Positions 14,998 through 23,184 of a stretch of 25,864 nucleotides of DNA are shown piece by piece (the first letter of the stretch is position 1; each line of letters opens with the position of its first letter). The notes beneath the pieces are model-generated. The model had not been told where the DNA came from and did not search any database. It worked only from the letters and a program-made list of their open reading frames with translations. Origin of the DNA: Pullilachnospira_A gallistercoris (GTDB taxonomy: Bacteria; Bacillota; Clostridia; Lachnospirales; Lachnospiraceae). The stretch spans positions 1 to 25,864 of the forward strand of contig DVHM01000079.1 of assembly GCA_018712125.1 (NCBI GenBank), read 5' to 3'. Both the position numbers and the translations under genes were made by a program.

Positions 14998-17900
14998 ATG
15001 GCGTTTGTCCATCTGCACACACATACGGAATACAGTCTTCTGGACGGTTCCAACAAAATCAAAGAGTATGTCGCCAGGGTGAAGGAACTGGGCATGACCG
15101 CGGCAGCCATCACGGATCACGGCGTGATGTACGGCGTCATCGACTTTTACAAGGAGGCAAAAAAGCAGGGGATCAATCCGGTTCTGGGATGCGAGATCTA
15201 TGTGGCCCCCGGCTCCAGGTTTGACCGGGAACCCAGTCACGGGGATGACCGGTACTATCATCTGGTGCTGCTGGCGGAGAACAACCAGGGCTATCAGAAT
15301 CTGATGAAAATCGTCTCCATCGGTTTTGTGGACGGTTATTACTACAAGCCCCGGGTGGACCGGGAGATATTGGAGAAATACCATGAGGGCATCATCGCCC
15401 TGAGCGCCTGCCTGGCGGGGGAAGTGCCGAAATACCTGGCCCGGGGCATGTACGAGGAGGCGAAGGAGATCGCCCTGTGGCATGAGTCCTGTTTTGGGAA
15501 GGGCAACTATTTCCTGGAGCTGCAGGATCACGGGTTGGCGGAACAGTCCATGGTCAATCAGCAGCTGGTGCGGCTCTCCCGGGAGACCGGTATCGGCCTG
15601 GTGGCCACCAACGATATCCATTACACCTACGACTCGGACGCGGAGGCCCACGATATTCTCCTCTGTATCCAGACAGGGAAGAAACTCTCTGACGAGAACC
15701 GGATGCGCTATGAGGGCGGCCAGTATTTCGTCAAGTCGGAGGAGGAGATGCGCGGGCTTTTCCCCTATGCCCCGGAGGCTATCGAGAACACGGCAAAGAT
15801 CGCCGAGCGCTGCCATGTAGAGATTGAGTTTGGCGTGACCAAACTGCCCCACTACGAGGTGCCCGAAGGATATGATTCCTGGACCTATCTGAACAAGCTC
15901 TGCTTTGAGGGACTGGAGAGACGCTACGGGGATCGGGCGGAGGAATTGAAAACCCGTCTGGAGTATGAGCTGGGCGTCATCCGCTCCATGGGGTATGTGG
16001 ATTACTTCCTGATCGTGTGGGATTTCATCAACTATGCCAGAACCCACAAGATTCCGGTGGGGCCCGGCAGAGGTTCCGCCGCCGGCAGTCTGGTGTCCTA
16101 CACCACGGGGATTACCAATATTGACCCGATCCGCTACAATCTGCTTTTTGAGCGTTTCCTGAACCCGGAGCGTGTCTCCATGCCGGATATCGATATCGAC
16201 TTCTGCTTTGAGCGCAGAGGCGAGGTTATCGATTATGTGGTGGAGAAGTACGGCAAGGACTGCGTGACCCAGATTGTGACCTTCGGTACCATGGCGGCCC
16301 GCAACGCGATCCGGGATGTGGGGCGTGTCATGGATCTTCCCTACGGGTTTGTGGACAACATCGCGAAGAATGTGCCCAATGAGCTGAACATTACCATCGG
16401 CAAGGCTCTGACCATGAACCCGGAGCTGCGGCAGATGTACGAGACGGACGAGACGGTGCATCGGCTGATCGATATGGCCAGGCGTCTGGAGGGGCTGCCC
16501 CGCCACACGTCCATGCACGCGGCGGGCGTCGTGATTTCCCAGAAGCCCATGGTGGAATATGTGCCCCTGTCCCGGGCAAATGACGGGACCATAACCACGC
16601 AGTTTACCATGACCACCATCGAGGAGCTGGGGCTTCTGAAGATGGATTTCCTGGGGCTTCGGACCCTGACCGTCATCGACAACGCCAGAAAGATGGCCGA
16701 GAAGGACGCGGGCGTCGTTTTGGATATGGATCAGATCGACTACGACGACCCGAAGGTGCTGGAGCTGATCGGCAGCGGAAAGACCGAGGGTGTGTTCCAG
16801 CTGGAGAGCGCGGGGATGAAGAACTTCATGAAGGAGCTGAAACCCGAGTCCCTGGAGGACATCATCGCCGGCATTTCCCTCTACCGCCCGGGTCCCATGG
16901 ACTTTATTCCGGCCTATATCCGGGGCAAGGGGGACAAGAGTGCCATTACCTACGACTGCCCTCAGCTGGAGCCGATCCTGGCGCCCACCTACGGCTGTAT
17001 TGTGTACCAGGAGCAGGTTATGCAGATCGTGCGGGATCTGGCGGGCTATTCCATGGGCCGAAGCGACCTGGTGCGCCGGGCCATGTCGAAAAAGAAGACC
17101 GACGTAATGGAGAAGGAACGCCAGAACTTTGTCTACGGAAACGAGGAGGAGGGCGTGAAGGGCTGCGTTGCCAACGGCATTGACGAGCGCACCGCCAACA
17201 AAATTTACGACGAGATGATCGATTTCGCCAAGTACGCCTTCAACAAATCCCACGCGGCGGCCTACGCGGTGGTGGCCTATCAGACCGCCTGGCTGAAATA
17301 TTATTACCCGGTGGAGTTTATGGCGGCGCTGATGACCTCGGTCATCGACAATTCCACCAAGGTCTCCGAGTACATTCAGGTGTGCAGGGGCATGGGGATT
17401 CAGGTGCTTCCGCCGGATATCAACTGCGGGGACGGACCCTTTACCGTGGACGGAGGAGCGATCCGCTACGGTATGTACGCCATCAAGAGTGTGGGGCGGC
17501 CCGTCATCGATTTTATCCGTCAGGAGCGGCAGGAGCGCGGACCCTTCAAGACACTGGAGGACTTTATTACCCGTGTCAACGGGAGAGAGGTCAACAAGCG
17601 CACCATCGAAAATCTGATCAAGGCGGGAGCCCTGGACAACCTGGACGGCAACCGGCGGCAGATGACGATGATTTTCCCCTCCATACTGGACAATGTCAAC
17701 AATGAAAAGAAAAATTCCATGGCGGGACAGATGACCCTCTTCGACATCGCCGGGGAGGACGTGAAGAGCGAGTTCGAGATCCGGATGCCGGATGTGGAGG
17801 AATTTCCCAGGGAGATGCTTCTGATGTTTGAGAAGGAAGTGCTGGGCGTCTACATCAGCGGTCATCCCCTGGAGGAATACCTGGATGTGATGGACAAAAA

Positions 17901-18480
17901 TGTCACGGCCCGCTCCGACGAGTTTGTGGTGGACGAGGAGATCGGCATGGCAAAGATTCCCGACGGCCGGGAGGTCGTGATCGGCGGGATGATTACCGAG
18001 AAGACCGTGAAATACACGAAAAACAACCAGGCCATGGCCTTTGTCACACTGGAGGATCTGGTGGGAAGCGTGGAGGTTATCGTGTTCCCGCGGGATTATG
18101 AGAAATACCGGGATCTTCTGGTGGAGGACAACAAAGTGTTTATCCAGGGCAGAACCAGCGTGGAGGAGGAGAAGGATGCCAAGCTGATCTGCCGGGAGGT
18201 GCACGGCTTTGACGAGGGACGGAAGGAACTCTGGATTCAGTTCCCCGACAAGGAAGCCTATGACCGGCAGCGGGAGGAGCTTTTTGCGGCACTCTCGGAT
18301 ATGGATGGAAATGACGCTGTGGTCATCTACATTGCTTCCCCGAGGATGCTGAACCGCCTGGATGCCCGTTGGCATATCTGTGTAAATAAGGACACAAAAG
18401 AGGTTCTGGAGGACATGTTCGGGGCAAAAAATGTGAAAGTTATTCAAAAGAATATTGAATTTGGCAGGAAAAGATATTAG
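14998..18480 (+). CDS. dnaE: DNA polymerase III subunit alpha
   Basis: Replicative DNA polymerase of the C family (EC 2.7.7.7), 1160 residues. The N-terminal PHP domain begins FVHLHTHTEYSLLDG with its metal-ligand-like His residues intact. The palm contains GPGRGSAAGSLVSY and the catalytic PDIDIDF (Asp397, Asp399 and Asp401 region). KSHAAAYAVVAYQTAWLKYY marks the fingers. A helix-hairpin-helix region and a C-terminal OB-fold (VIGGMITEKTVKYTKNNQAM onward) follow. No 3'-5' exonuclease domain is present, which fits DnaE rather than PolC. The start at 14998 follows GGAGGAAGG; the frame is open further upstream to 14854 but overlaps the CPBP gene and lacks family similarity. pfkA follows after 41 bp, an arrangement common in Firmicutes. 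Confidence 0.96.
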   Translation: MAFVHLHTHTEYSLLDGSNKIKEYVARVKELGMTAAAITDHGVMYGVIDFYKEAKKQGINPVLGCEIYVAPGSRFDREPSHGDDRYYHLVLLAENNQGYQNLMKIVSIGFVDGYYYKPRVDREILEKYHEGIIALSACLAGEVPKYLARGMYEEAKEIALWHESCFGKGNYFLELQDHGLAEQSMVNQQLVRLSRETGIGLVATNDIHYTYDSDAEAHDILLCIQTGKKLSDENRMRYEGGQYFVKSEEEMRGLFPYAPEAIENTAKIAERCHVEIEFGVTKLPHYEVPEGYDSWTYLNKLCFEGLERRYGDRAEELKTRLEYELGVIRSMGYVDYFLIVWDFINYARTHKIPVGPGRGSAAGSLVSYTTGITNIDPIRYNLLFERFLNPERVSMPDIDIDFCFERRGEVIDYVVEKYGKDCVTQIVTFGTMAARNAIRDVGRVMDLPYGFVDNIAKNVPNELNITIGKALTMNPELRQMYETDETVHRLIDMARRLEGLPRHTSMHAAGVVISQKPMVEYVPLSRANDGTITTQFTMTTIEELGLLKMDFLGLRTLTVIDNARKMAEKDAGVVLDMDQIDYDDPKVLELIGSGKTEGVFQLESAGMKNFMKELKPESLEDIIAGISLYRPGPMDFIPAYIRGKGDKSAITYDCPQLEPILAPTYGCIVYQEQVMQIVRDLAGYSMGRSDLVRRAMSKKKTDVMEKERQNFVYGNEEEGVKGCVANGIDERTANKIYDEMIDFAKYAFNKSHAAAYAVVAYQTAWLKYYYPVEFMAALMTSVIDNSTKVSEYIQVCRGMGIQVLPPDINCGDGPFTVDGGAIRYGMYAIKSVGRPVIDFIRQERQERGPFKTLEDFITRVNGREVNKRTIENLIKAGALDNLDGNRRQMTMIFPSILDNVNNEKKNSMAGQMTLFDIAGEDVKSEFEIRMPDVEEFPREMLLMFEKEVLGVYISGHPLEEYLDVMDKNVTARSDEFVVDEEIGMAKIPDGREVVIGGMITEKTVKYTKNNQAMAFVTLEDLVGSVEVIVFPRDYEKYRDLLVEDNKVFIQGRTSVEEEKDAKLICREVHGFDEGRKELWIQFPDKEAYDRQREELFAALSDMDGNDAVVIYIASPRMLNRLDARWHICVNKDTKEVLEDMFGAKNVKVIQKNIEFGRKRY

Positions 18481-18521
18481 AATAATGAGGTGTGAACGTA
18501 GTTGGATTGGAGGAAGAGAAG

Positions 18522-19499
18522 ATGGCAAAAGAAGTGAACACAATCGGAGTGTTAACCAGCGGCGGAGATGCCCCGGGAATGAATGCTGCCATCCGGGCAG
18601 TTGTGCGTCAGGCGATCGCACGGGGGAGAAAAGTTAAGGGAATCAAGAGAGGATATGCAGGTCTTCTTCAGGAAGAGATTATTGATATGGATGCTTACAG
18701 TGTCTCCGAGATTATTCAGAAGGGCGGCACGATTCTGCAGACAGCCAGATGTCTGGAGTTTGTGGAGGAGGAGTATCAGAAGAAAGCGGCAGAGATCTGC
18801 CACAAGCACGGCATCGACGGTCTGGTGGTCATCGGCGGCGACGGTTCCTTCCGGGGAGCGCAGAAGCTGGCAGCCTTCGGGATCAACACCATCGGTCTTC
18901 CGGGCACCATCGATCTGGATATCGCCTGCACCGAGTATACCATCGGCTTTGACACGGCGGTAAACACGGCGATGGAGGCTATCGACAAGGTGCGTGACAC
19001 ATCCACTTCCCACGAGCGCTGCTCAATCATCGAGGTTATGGGACGTGGGGCCGGCTATATCGCCCTGTGGTGCGGCATCGCCAACGGAGCGGAGGATGTA
19101 CTGCTCCCGGAGCGTTACAACTATGATGAGCAGGCGCTGGTAAACCACATCATCGAGTGCAAGAAGAAGGGAAAACAGCATCACATTATCGTGAACGCGG
19201 AGGGCATCGGCCATTCCGCATCCATGGCAAAACGTATCGAGGCGGCTACCGGCATTGAGACCAGAGCGACGATTCTCGGACACATGCAGCGAGGCGGAAG
19301 CCCCACCTGCAAGGATCGTGTGTACGCTTCCACCATGGGAGCGCTGGCAGTGGATCTTCTGTGTCAGGGCAAGAGCAACCGGGTGGTGGGCTATCGCCAC
19401 GGGCGGTTTGTGGACTACGATATCGATGAGGCCTTGGCCATGGAGAAGGATATCGACGAGTACCAGTTTGAGATCTGTGAGACACTCTCAAACTCATAA
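18522..19499 (+). CDS. pfkA: 6-phosphofructokinase
   Basis: Phosphorylates fructose 6-phosphate to fructose 1,6-bisphosphate (EC 2.7.1.11), the committed glycolytic step. The 325-residue product has GVLTSGGDAPGMNAAIR, GGDGSFRGAQKL, PGTIDLD (catalytic Asp131), MGRGAGYIALW and MQRGGSPTCKDR. The Gly of PGTID, where PPi-dependent enzymes carry Lys, argues for an ATP-dependent enzyme. The usual TIDND is TIDLD here; the catalytic Asp is kept. ATG at 18522 has GGAGG 8 nt upstream; a GTG at 18492 is in frame but less well placed. It follows dnaE by 41 bp and ends before a terminator. Together with glgP it would carry glycogen-derived sugar into glycolysis. Confidence 0.95.
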   Translation: MAKEVNTIGVLTSGGDAPGMNAAIRAVVRQAIARGRKVKGIKRGYAGLLQEEIIDMDAYSVSEIIQKGGTILQTARCLEFVEEEYQKKAAEICHKHGIDGLVVIGGDGSFRGAQKLAAFGINTIGLPGTIDLDIACTEYTIGFDTAVNTAMEAIDKVRDTSTSHERCSIIEVMGRGAGYIALWCGIANGAEDVLLPERYNYDEQALVNHIIECKKKGKQHHIIVNAEGIGHSASMAKRIEAATGIETRATILGHMQRGGSPTCKDRVYASTMGALAVDLLCQGKSNRVVGYRHGRFVDYDIDEALAMEKDIDEYQFEICETLSNS

Positions 19500-19521
19500 A
19501 AGGCAGGAGATAAACAGGAGG

Positions 19522-19564
19522 AAGCGCCACCGTTCCATGGAGACATGGGGGATGGTGCTTTTTT
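19522..19564 (+). terminator. Rho-independent terminator after pfkA
   Basis: AAGCGCCA (19522-19529) pairs with TGGTGCTT (19553-19560) with one G-U. An inner CCAT/ATGG stem encloses GGAGAC, and TTTTTT follows (19559-19564). It ends only 16 bp before the methyltransferase start codon. Confidence 0.75.
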
Positions 19565-19580
19565 CTGCACGGGAGCGGTC

Positions 19581-20384
19581 ATGATTACAAGTACAGCCAA
19601 CAGGCAGATAAAAAATGTCATACAGCTGCAGAAGAGGGCAAAAGAGCGCAGAAAACAGGGAGCTTTCGTGATGGAAGGCCCGAGAATGGTGGCGGAGACG
19701 CCGGTGGAGCTGCTGCGGGAGATCTATGTCTCGGAGCGCTTTTTACCGGATCGGGACCCGGAGACTGCCGCGAAGCTGCGGGAGTGGGAACATCTGGGCT
19801 GCGGGGAGATCGTCACGGTCTCCGAGAGCGTGTTCGCCCACATGAGTGATACGGCCACGCCTCAGGGAATCCTGGCGGTGGCCGCCAAGCCGGAGTACTC
19901 CCTGGAGGAGATCCTGGATCGGTCTCCGGCCCATCTGCTGCTCCTGGAGGGAATTCAGGATCCGGGCAATCTGGGCACGATGGTGCGCACCGGGGAGGGC
20001 GCAGGGATTACCGGGATTCTCATGAGCCCCGGGACCGTGGATCTCTTTTCGCCGAAGGTGGTGCGCTCCACCATGGGCAGCATTTACCGGGTGCCCTTCT
20101 TTGAGGCATCGGACTGGGAGGCGGCGCTTCGGCAGGTAAAGGCGGCCGGCGTGCGGCTCTACGCCGCCCATCTGAGGGGAACCGGCAGTTATGACAGCTT
20201 TGACTATACCGGTCCCAGCGGATTTCTCATCGGCAATGAGGGGAACGGCCTGACAGAGGAGACGGCATCCGCCGCGGACGCGCTTTTGAAGATTCCCATG
20301 GAGGGACGTCTGGAGTCCCTGAACGCGGCCATGGCCGCCGGGATCCTGATGTATGAGACTTATCGGCAAAGGAGATATCATTGA
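19581..20384 (+). CDS. TrmH/SpoU family RNA 2'-O-methyltransferase
   Basis: S-adenosylmethionine-dependent methyltransferase acting on rRNA or tRNA ribose. The 267-residue protein has an N-terminal RNA-binding substrate domain (TANRQIKNVIQLQKRAKERR, then FVMEGPRM) and a C-terminal SPOUT trefoil-knot domain. The three knot motifs are present: motif 1 in GIQDPGNLGTMVRT, motif 2 in IGNEGNGL (218-222) and motif 3 in IPMEGRLESLNAA (Asn248). The exact RNA target cannot be told; RlmB and TsnR-like members look alike. Start at 19581 with GGGAG 5 nt upstream; the longer frame from 19545 begins inside the pfkA terminator. It lies immediately after that terminator, so its own promoter is not obvious. 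Confidence 0.9.
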   Translation: MITSTANRQIKNVIQLQKRAKERRKQGAFVMEGPRMVAETPVELLREIYVSERFLPDRDPETAAKLREWEHLGCGEIVTVSESVFAHMSDTATPQGILAVAAKPEYSLEEILDRSPAHLLLLEGIQDPGNLGTMVRTGEGAGITGILMSPGTVDLFSPKVVRSTMGSIYRVPFFEASDWEAALRQVKAAGVRLYAAHLRGTGSYDSFDYTGPSGFLIGNEGNGLTEETASAADALLKIPMEGRLESLNAAMAAGILMYETYRQRRYH

Positions 20385-20644
20385 GAATTTGGTTTAAAAT
20401 TTGGAAAGAAAATCATCTTGTCACCGACTGTACCGTGGAGGACATGTCGGAGGATACGAGGACCCATAAGATCTTCCGCGCGCTGGAGGAGGCCTGCCAT
20501 CAGCTGGATCTGGCAAAGCCCATCTGGCTGGATGCCACGGTCAGCGAGTTCAAGCGGCACGCGAAAGCGAGATTTTATCAGGATAATTTTATCGAGGAGA
20601 TCCCCTTTGACTACCTGGAGATTCAGGTGATCGAGGAGGACTAA
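20381..20644 (+). CDS. Unrecognised small protein, TTG start, overlapping the methyltransferase stop
   Basis: An 87-residue hydrophilic protein with no family I can name. It starts RIWFKIWKENHLVTDCTVED and ends EIPFDYLEIQVIEED; the C-terminus is acidic. There are no membrane segments, signal peptide or metal-binding Cys pairs. The TTG at 20381 is supported by AAAGGAG at 7-8 nt upstream, inside the end of the methyltransferase gene, and by a 4-bp overlap with that gene's stop, suggesting translational coupling. No better ATG lies near the N-terminus. It sits 23 bp ahead of the alarmone synthetase, so a role tied to RNA modification or stress signalling is possible but unproven. Confidence 0.75.
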   Translation: MRIWFKIWKENHLVTDCTVEDMSEDTRTHKIFRALEEACHQLDLAKPIWLDATVSEFKRHAKARFYQDNFIEEIPFDYLEIQVIEED

Positions 20645-20667
20645 AAAAGAGGCAAAGAGAGGGATGT

Positions 20668-21348
20668 GTGTTGGAAAAGAAGACAGAAAGTGAGGAGTAC
20701 ATCGGAGAGGGAATTGATTCCTGGAACTCCGTGATACTTACATATAACGCGGCGCTCAAACAGATGGAGACGAAGATCGAGATCTTAAACGACGAGTTCA
20801 TGCATGTACATCAGTACAACCCCATCGAGTATGTGAAGACCAGAATCAAGACGCCGGAGAGCATTGTGAAGAAACTGAAGCGCTACGGTTACGAGACATC
20901 GATTCAGAACATGGTCAGATACTGCAACGATATCGCCGGTGTGCGGGTGGTGTGCTCCTTTACCTCCGATATTTACCGGCTGGCGGATATCATCGGCCGG
21001 CAGAATGATATCACGGTCATCTCGGTCAAGGACTATATGAAAAAGCCCAAGGCCAGCGGATACAAGAGCTATCACATGATTGTCAGTCTCCCGGTGTTTC
21101 TTTCGGACCGGCAGGTGGATGTGAAGGTGGAAATCCAGATCCGGACGATCGCCATGGATTTCTGGGCCAGCCTGGAACATAAAATTTACTATAAGTTTGA
21201 GGGCAACGCGCCGGACTACATCAGCAGAGATCTGCGGGAGTGTTCGGAGATCGTGTCCAATCTGGACGCCAGGATGCTGCACCTGAACGAGGCGATCATG
21301 GCGGTCAAGGAGGAGGCCCGGGAGGAAAGAGAAAAAGATTCTCATTAA
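20668..21348 (+). CDS. relQ: Small alarmone synthetase (RelQ/YjbM-like GTP pyrophosphokinase)
   Basis: Synthesises (p)ppGpp from ATP and GDP/GTP (EC 2.7.6.5), the stringent-response alarmone. The 226-residue protein contains only a synthetase domain, with no hydrolase, TGS or ACT domains, as expected for a small alarmone synthetase. Motifs seen are RIKTPESIVKKLKRYG (59-74), DIAGVRVVCSF (88-98, with Asp88 and Arg93), KKPKASGYKSYHMIV (125-139) and VEIQIRTIAMDFWASLEHKI (154-173, with Glu155 and Gln157). The start is non-ATG: GTG at 20668 or TTG at 20671, with AGAGAGGG just upstream. RelQ versus RelP cannot be settled by eye. It is the third gene of the methyltransferase group and is followed by a weak terminator. 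Confidence 0.9.
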   Translation: MLEKKTESEEYIGEGIDSWNSVILTYNAALKQMETKIEILNDEFMHVHQYNPIEYVKTRIKTPESIVKKLKRYGYETSIQNMVRYCNDIAGVRVVCSFTSDIYRLADIIGRQNDITVISVKDYMKKPKASGYKSYHMIVSLPVFLSDRQVDVKVEIQIRTIAMDFWASLEHKIYYKFEGNAPDYISRDLRECSEIVSNLDARMLHLNEAIMAVKEEAREEREKDSH

Positions 21349-21363
21349 GTTTGTATTTTTTTT
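21329..21363 (+). terminator. Weak candidate terminator after the alarmone synthetase
   Basis: GAGAA (21329-21333), loop, TTCTC (21339-21343), and after 12 bases a run of eight T (21356-21363). The stem is only 5 bp and the T run is distant, so termination may be partial. Confidence 0.3.
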
Positions 21364-21374
21364 CGTACAATTTG

Positions 21375-21403
21375 TTGAATAATGCGCGCTACAATGGTAG
21401 AAT
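21375..21403 (+). promoter_or_regulatory. Sigma-A promoter of ispE-gntR
   Basis: TTGAAT (21375-21380), 17-bp spacer, TAGAAT (21398-21403) preceded by TGG. Expected start of transcription near 21410. Confidence 0.7.
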
Positions 21404-21407
21404 CCTA

Positions 21408-21417
21408 TTGTATACAA
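21408..21417. promoter_or_regulatory. TTGTATACAA palindrome at +1, candidate GntR/FCD operator
   Basis: A perfect 10-bp palindrome 4 bp after the -10. GntR-family proteins of the FadR/FCD branch often bind palindromes of this GT-AC type, and such a regulator is encoded two genes downstream. Related TGTACA palindromes lie at 21437-21442 and 21483-21488 and a GTACAA half-site at 21365-21370. Assignment is inference. Confidence 0.45.
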
Positions 21418-21427
21418 AGAACAATGT

Positions 21428-21497
21428 CAGCGACGGTGTACAAAGGGACAATACGGTCGGGAAATGACCGATTTTTGTCCCTTGTACACCGACGCTG
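21428..21497 (+). repeat. 70-nt imperfect hairpin in the ispE leader
   Basis: Left arm 21428-21458 and right arm 21466-21497 are complementary over about 30 positions, with one mismatch, one bulge and a small internal loop, around a 7-nt loop GGGAAAT. The inner part, CGGTC-loop-GACCG then ATTTTT, resembles a weak terminator. Each arm carries TGTACA. It could be an attenuator, a paired operator array or a MITE-like element. Confidence 0.7.
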
Positions 21498-21521
21498 AGA
21501 CAGGGGAAAGATGGGGATGCT

Positions 21522-22394
21522 ATGGATCAGATAACAGTGAGAGCGCTAGCCAAGATCAATCTCGGGCTGGATGTGCTGGGAAAGCGTGAGGACGGGTATC
21601 ATGAAGTGCGGATGGTCATGCAGACCGTCAACCTTTTTGATACGCTGGAGATAACCAGAACATCCGGGGCGGGCGTGACGATGGAGACCAACCGCCATTT
21701 CCTGCCGGTGGATGACAACAATCTCTGCGTCCGGGCCGCGAAGCTGATGCAGGAGGAATTCGATCTCTCCGGCGGGCTTCATATCCGGCTTTTCAAGCGG
21801 ATTCCGGTGGCGGCCGGTATGGCCGGAGGAAGTTCCGACGCCGCGGCGGTGCTCTTTGGACTGAACCGCATGTACGGCCTGGGACTGACCAGACGGGAAC
21901 TGATGCGCAGAGGTGTTTCGCTGGGGGCGGATGTGCCCTATTGTGTCATGCGGGGCACGGCGCTGGCGGAGGGGATCGGCGAGAAGCTGCGCCCGCTGCC
22001 TGCCATGGTAAAGTGTCCGGTGCTGGTGGCGAAGCCGCCGATTTCCGTCTCCACGAAGACGGTCTATGAGCGGCTGGATTCCCTGGAACAGCCGCCCCAC
22101 CCGGATATGGATGGGCTGCTGGAGGCATTGCAGGCGCGGGATCTGAACCGGATTGCCGGGAGCATGGGAAATATTCTCGAGTCGGTAACGATTCCGATGC
22201 ACCCGGTCATTTCCCAGATCAAGGATGTGATGGTGGAAAACGGGGCGATAAACGCTATGATGAGCGGCAGCGGCCCTTCGGTGTTCGGACTGTTCGCCGA
22301 CGAGGCCACTTTAAAGCAGGCCAAGCGGGCACTGCGGGAGAGCGGATATGCTGCTCAGATTTACGGAACCACAATATACAATAACAGGAGATAG
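21522..22394 (+). CDS. ispE: 4-(cytidine 5'-diphospho)-2-C-methyl-D-erythritol kinase
   Basis: ATP-dependent kinase of the MEP (non-mevalonate) isoprenoid pathway (EC 2.7.1.148), making the 2-phosphate of CDP-ME. The 290-residue GHMP-family protein has AKINLGLDVLGKREDGYHEV (10-29), the ATP-binding loop PVAAGMAGGSSDAAA (95-109), GADVPYC (with Asp137) and the C-terminal MSGSGPSVFGLF. GGGG lies 6 nt before ATG 21522. It is expressed from its own promoter through an unusual leader with operator-like palindromes and a long hairpin. The stop is 3 bp ahead of gntR, so the two are almost certainly one operon. In Bacillus ispE instead lies near purR and veg. Confidence 0.95.
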   Translation: MDQITVRALAKINLGLDVLGKREDGYHEVRMVMQTVNLFDTLEITRTSGAGVTMETNRHFLPVDDNNLCVRAAKLMQEEFDLSGGLHIRLFKRIPVAAGMAGGSSDAAAVLFGLNRMYGLGLTRRELMRRGVSLGADVPYCVMRGTALAEGIGEKLRPLPAMVKCPVLVAKPPISVSTKTVYERLDSLEQPPHPDMDGLLEALQARDLNRIAGSMGNILESVTIPMHPVISQIKDVMVENGAINAMMSGSGPSVFGLFADEATLKQAKRALRESGYAAQIYGTTIYNNRR

Positions 22395-22397
22395 ACC

Positions 22398-23072
22398 ATG
22401 AAGGAAGATTTGCAACTGAATCTGGATGCGTTTCTGCCGCTGCGGGACGTTGTGTTCAACACGCTGCGTGACGCCATTCTCCGGGGGGAGCTAAAGCCCG
22501 GGGAGCGGCTGATGGAGATGCACCTTGCCAATAAGCTGGGAGTCAGCAGAACGCCGATCCGCGAGGCAATCCGTATGCTGGAACAGGAGGGCCTGGCTGT
22601 GACGGTCCCGAGAAAGGGAGCCCAGGTGGCCCGGATGACCGAGAAGGATCTGCAGGACGTGCTGGAGGTAAGGGACGCTCTGGACGAGCTGGCGGTCAGC
22701 AGCGCCTGTGCCCACATTACCGAGGAGCAGATAAATGAGCTTCGGGAGACGGTAAAGGAGTTTGAGAGGGCGATCCAGAGCGGGGATGTGCGCAAGATGG
22801 TTCAGGCGGACGAGGATTTCCACAATGTGATTTACCGGGCGGCGGACAATCCCAAGCTGGAGACGATCGTGAAAAATCTACGGGAGCAGATGTACCGCTA
22901 CCGGTATGAATATATCAAGGATCACACGGATTACAAGCAGCTGGTGCGGGAGCACGCGGCGATCATCGCGGGCTTTGAGCGGCACGATGTGGCTTATGTC
23001 CGTGCGGCGATGCACACCCATCTGGAAAACCAGATCGAGGCCGTGCGGATGGCCATCCGGGAACAGGAGTAG
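22398..23072 (+). CDS. GntR family transcriptional regulator, FadR/FCD type
   Basis: One-component DNA-binding regulator, 224 residues. Residues about 12-78 are the winged helix-turn-helix (LGVSRTPIREAIRMLEQEGL with VPRKGAQV as wing). Residues about 85-215 are an all-helical FCD ligand domain. The metal-site pattern of FCD proteins is intact: Asp138-x3-His142, His186 and His208, suggesting a bound metal and a carboxylate-type effector. It begins 3 bp after ispE with its AGGAG inside the ispE end, indicating translational coupling. Autoregulation of the operon through the palindromes at 21408-21488 is an attractive but untested idea. A strong terminator follows at 23152. Confidence 0.93.
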   Translation: MKEDLQLNLDAFLPLRDVVFNTLRDAILRGELKPGERLMEMHLANKLGVSRTPIREAIRMLEQEGLAVTVPRKGAQVARMTEKDLQDVLEVRDALDELAVSSACAHITEEQINELRETVKEFERAIQSGDVRKMVQADEDFHNVIYRAADNPKLETIVKNLREQMYRYRYEYIKDHTDYKQLVREHAAIIAGFERHDVAYVRAAMHTHLENQIEAVRMAIREQE

Positions 23073-23151
23073 CGGAGCGCTTGCCAGGGAAACGAAGTTT
23101 TTTAAGTCAGGGAGCGCATCGGGAATATTTATAACAGAATATGGTTACAGT

Positions 23152-23184
23152 AAAAGGGATAAGAGGATGCTTATCCCTTTTTTT
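23152..23184 (+). terminator. Strong Rho-independent terminator of ispE-gntR
   Basis: AAAAGGGATAAG (23152-23163), loop AGGATG, CTTATCCCTTTT (23170-23181), a perfect 12-bp stem continuing into a T run to 23184. Confidence 0.92.

Noticed and set aside
14944..18621. A very long minus-strand open frame (1225 codons)
   Set aside because: It lies wholly opposite dnaE and the pfkA start, has no family motifs, and has the His/Leu/Gly-rich composition expected from reading a GC-rich gene in the antisense frame.
21428..21497. A T-box or metabolite riboswitch in the ispE leader
   Set aside because: It lacks the T-box sequence and any conserved riboswitch core that I recognise; it is a single long hairpin.
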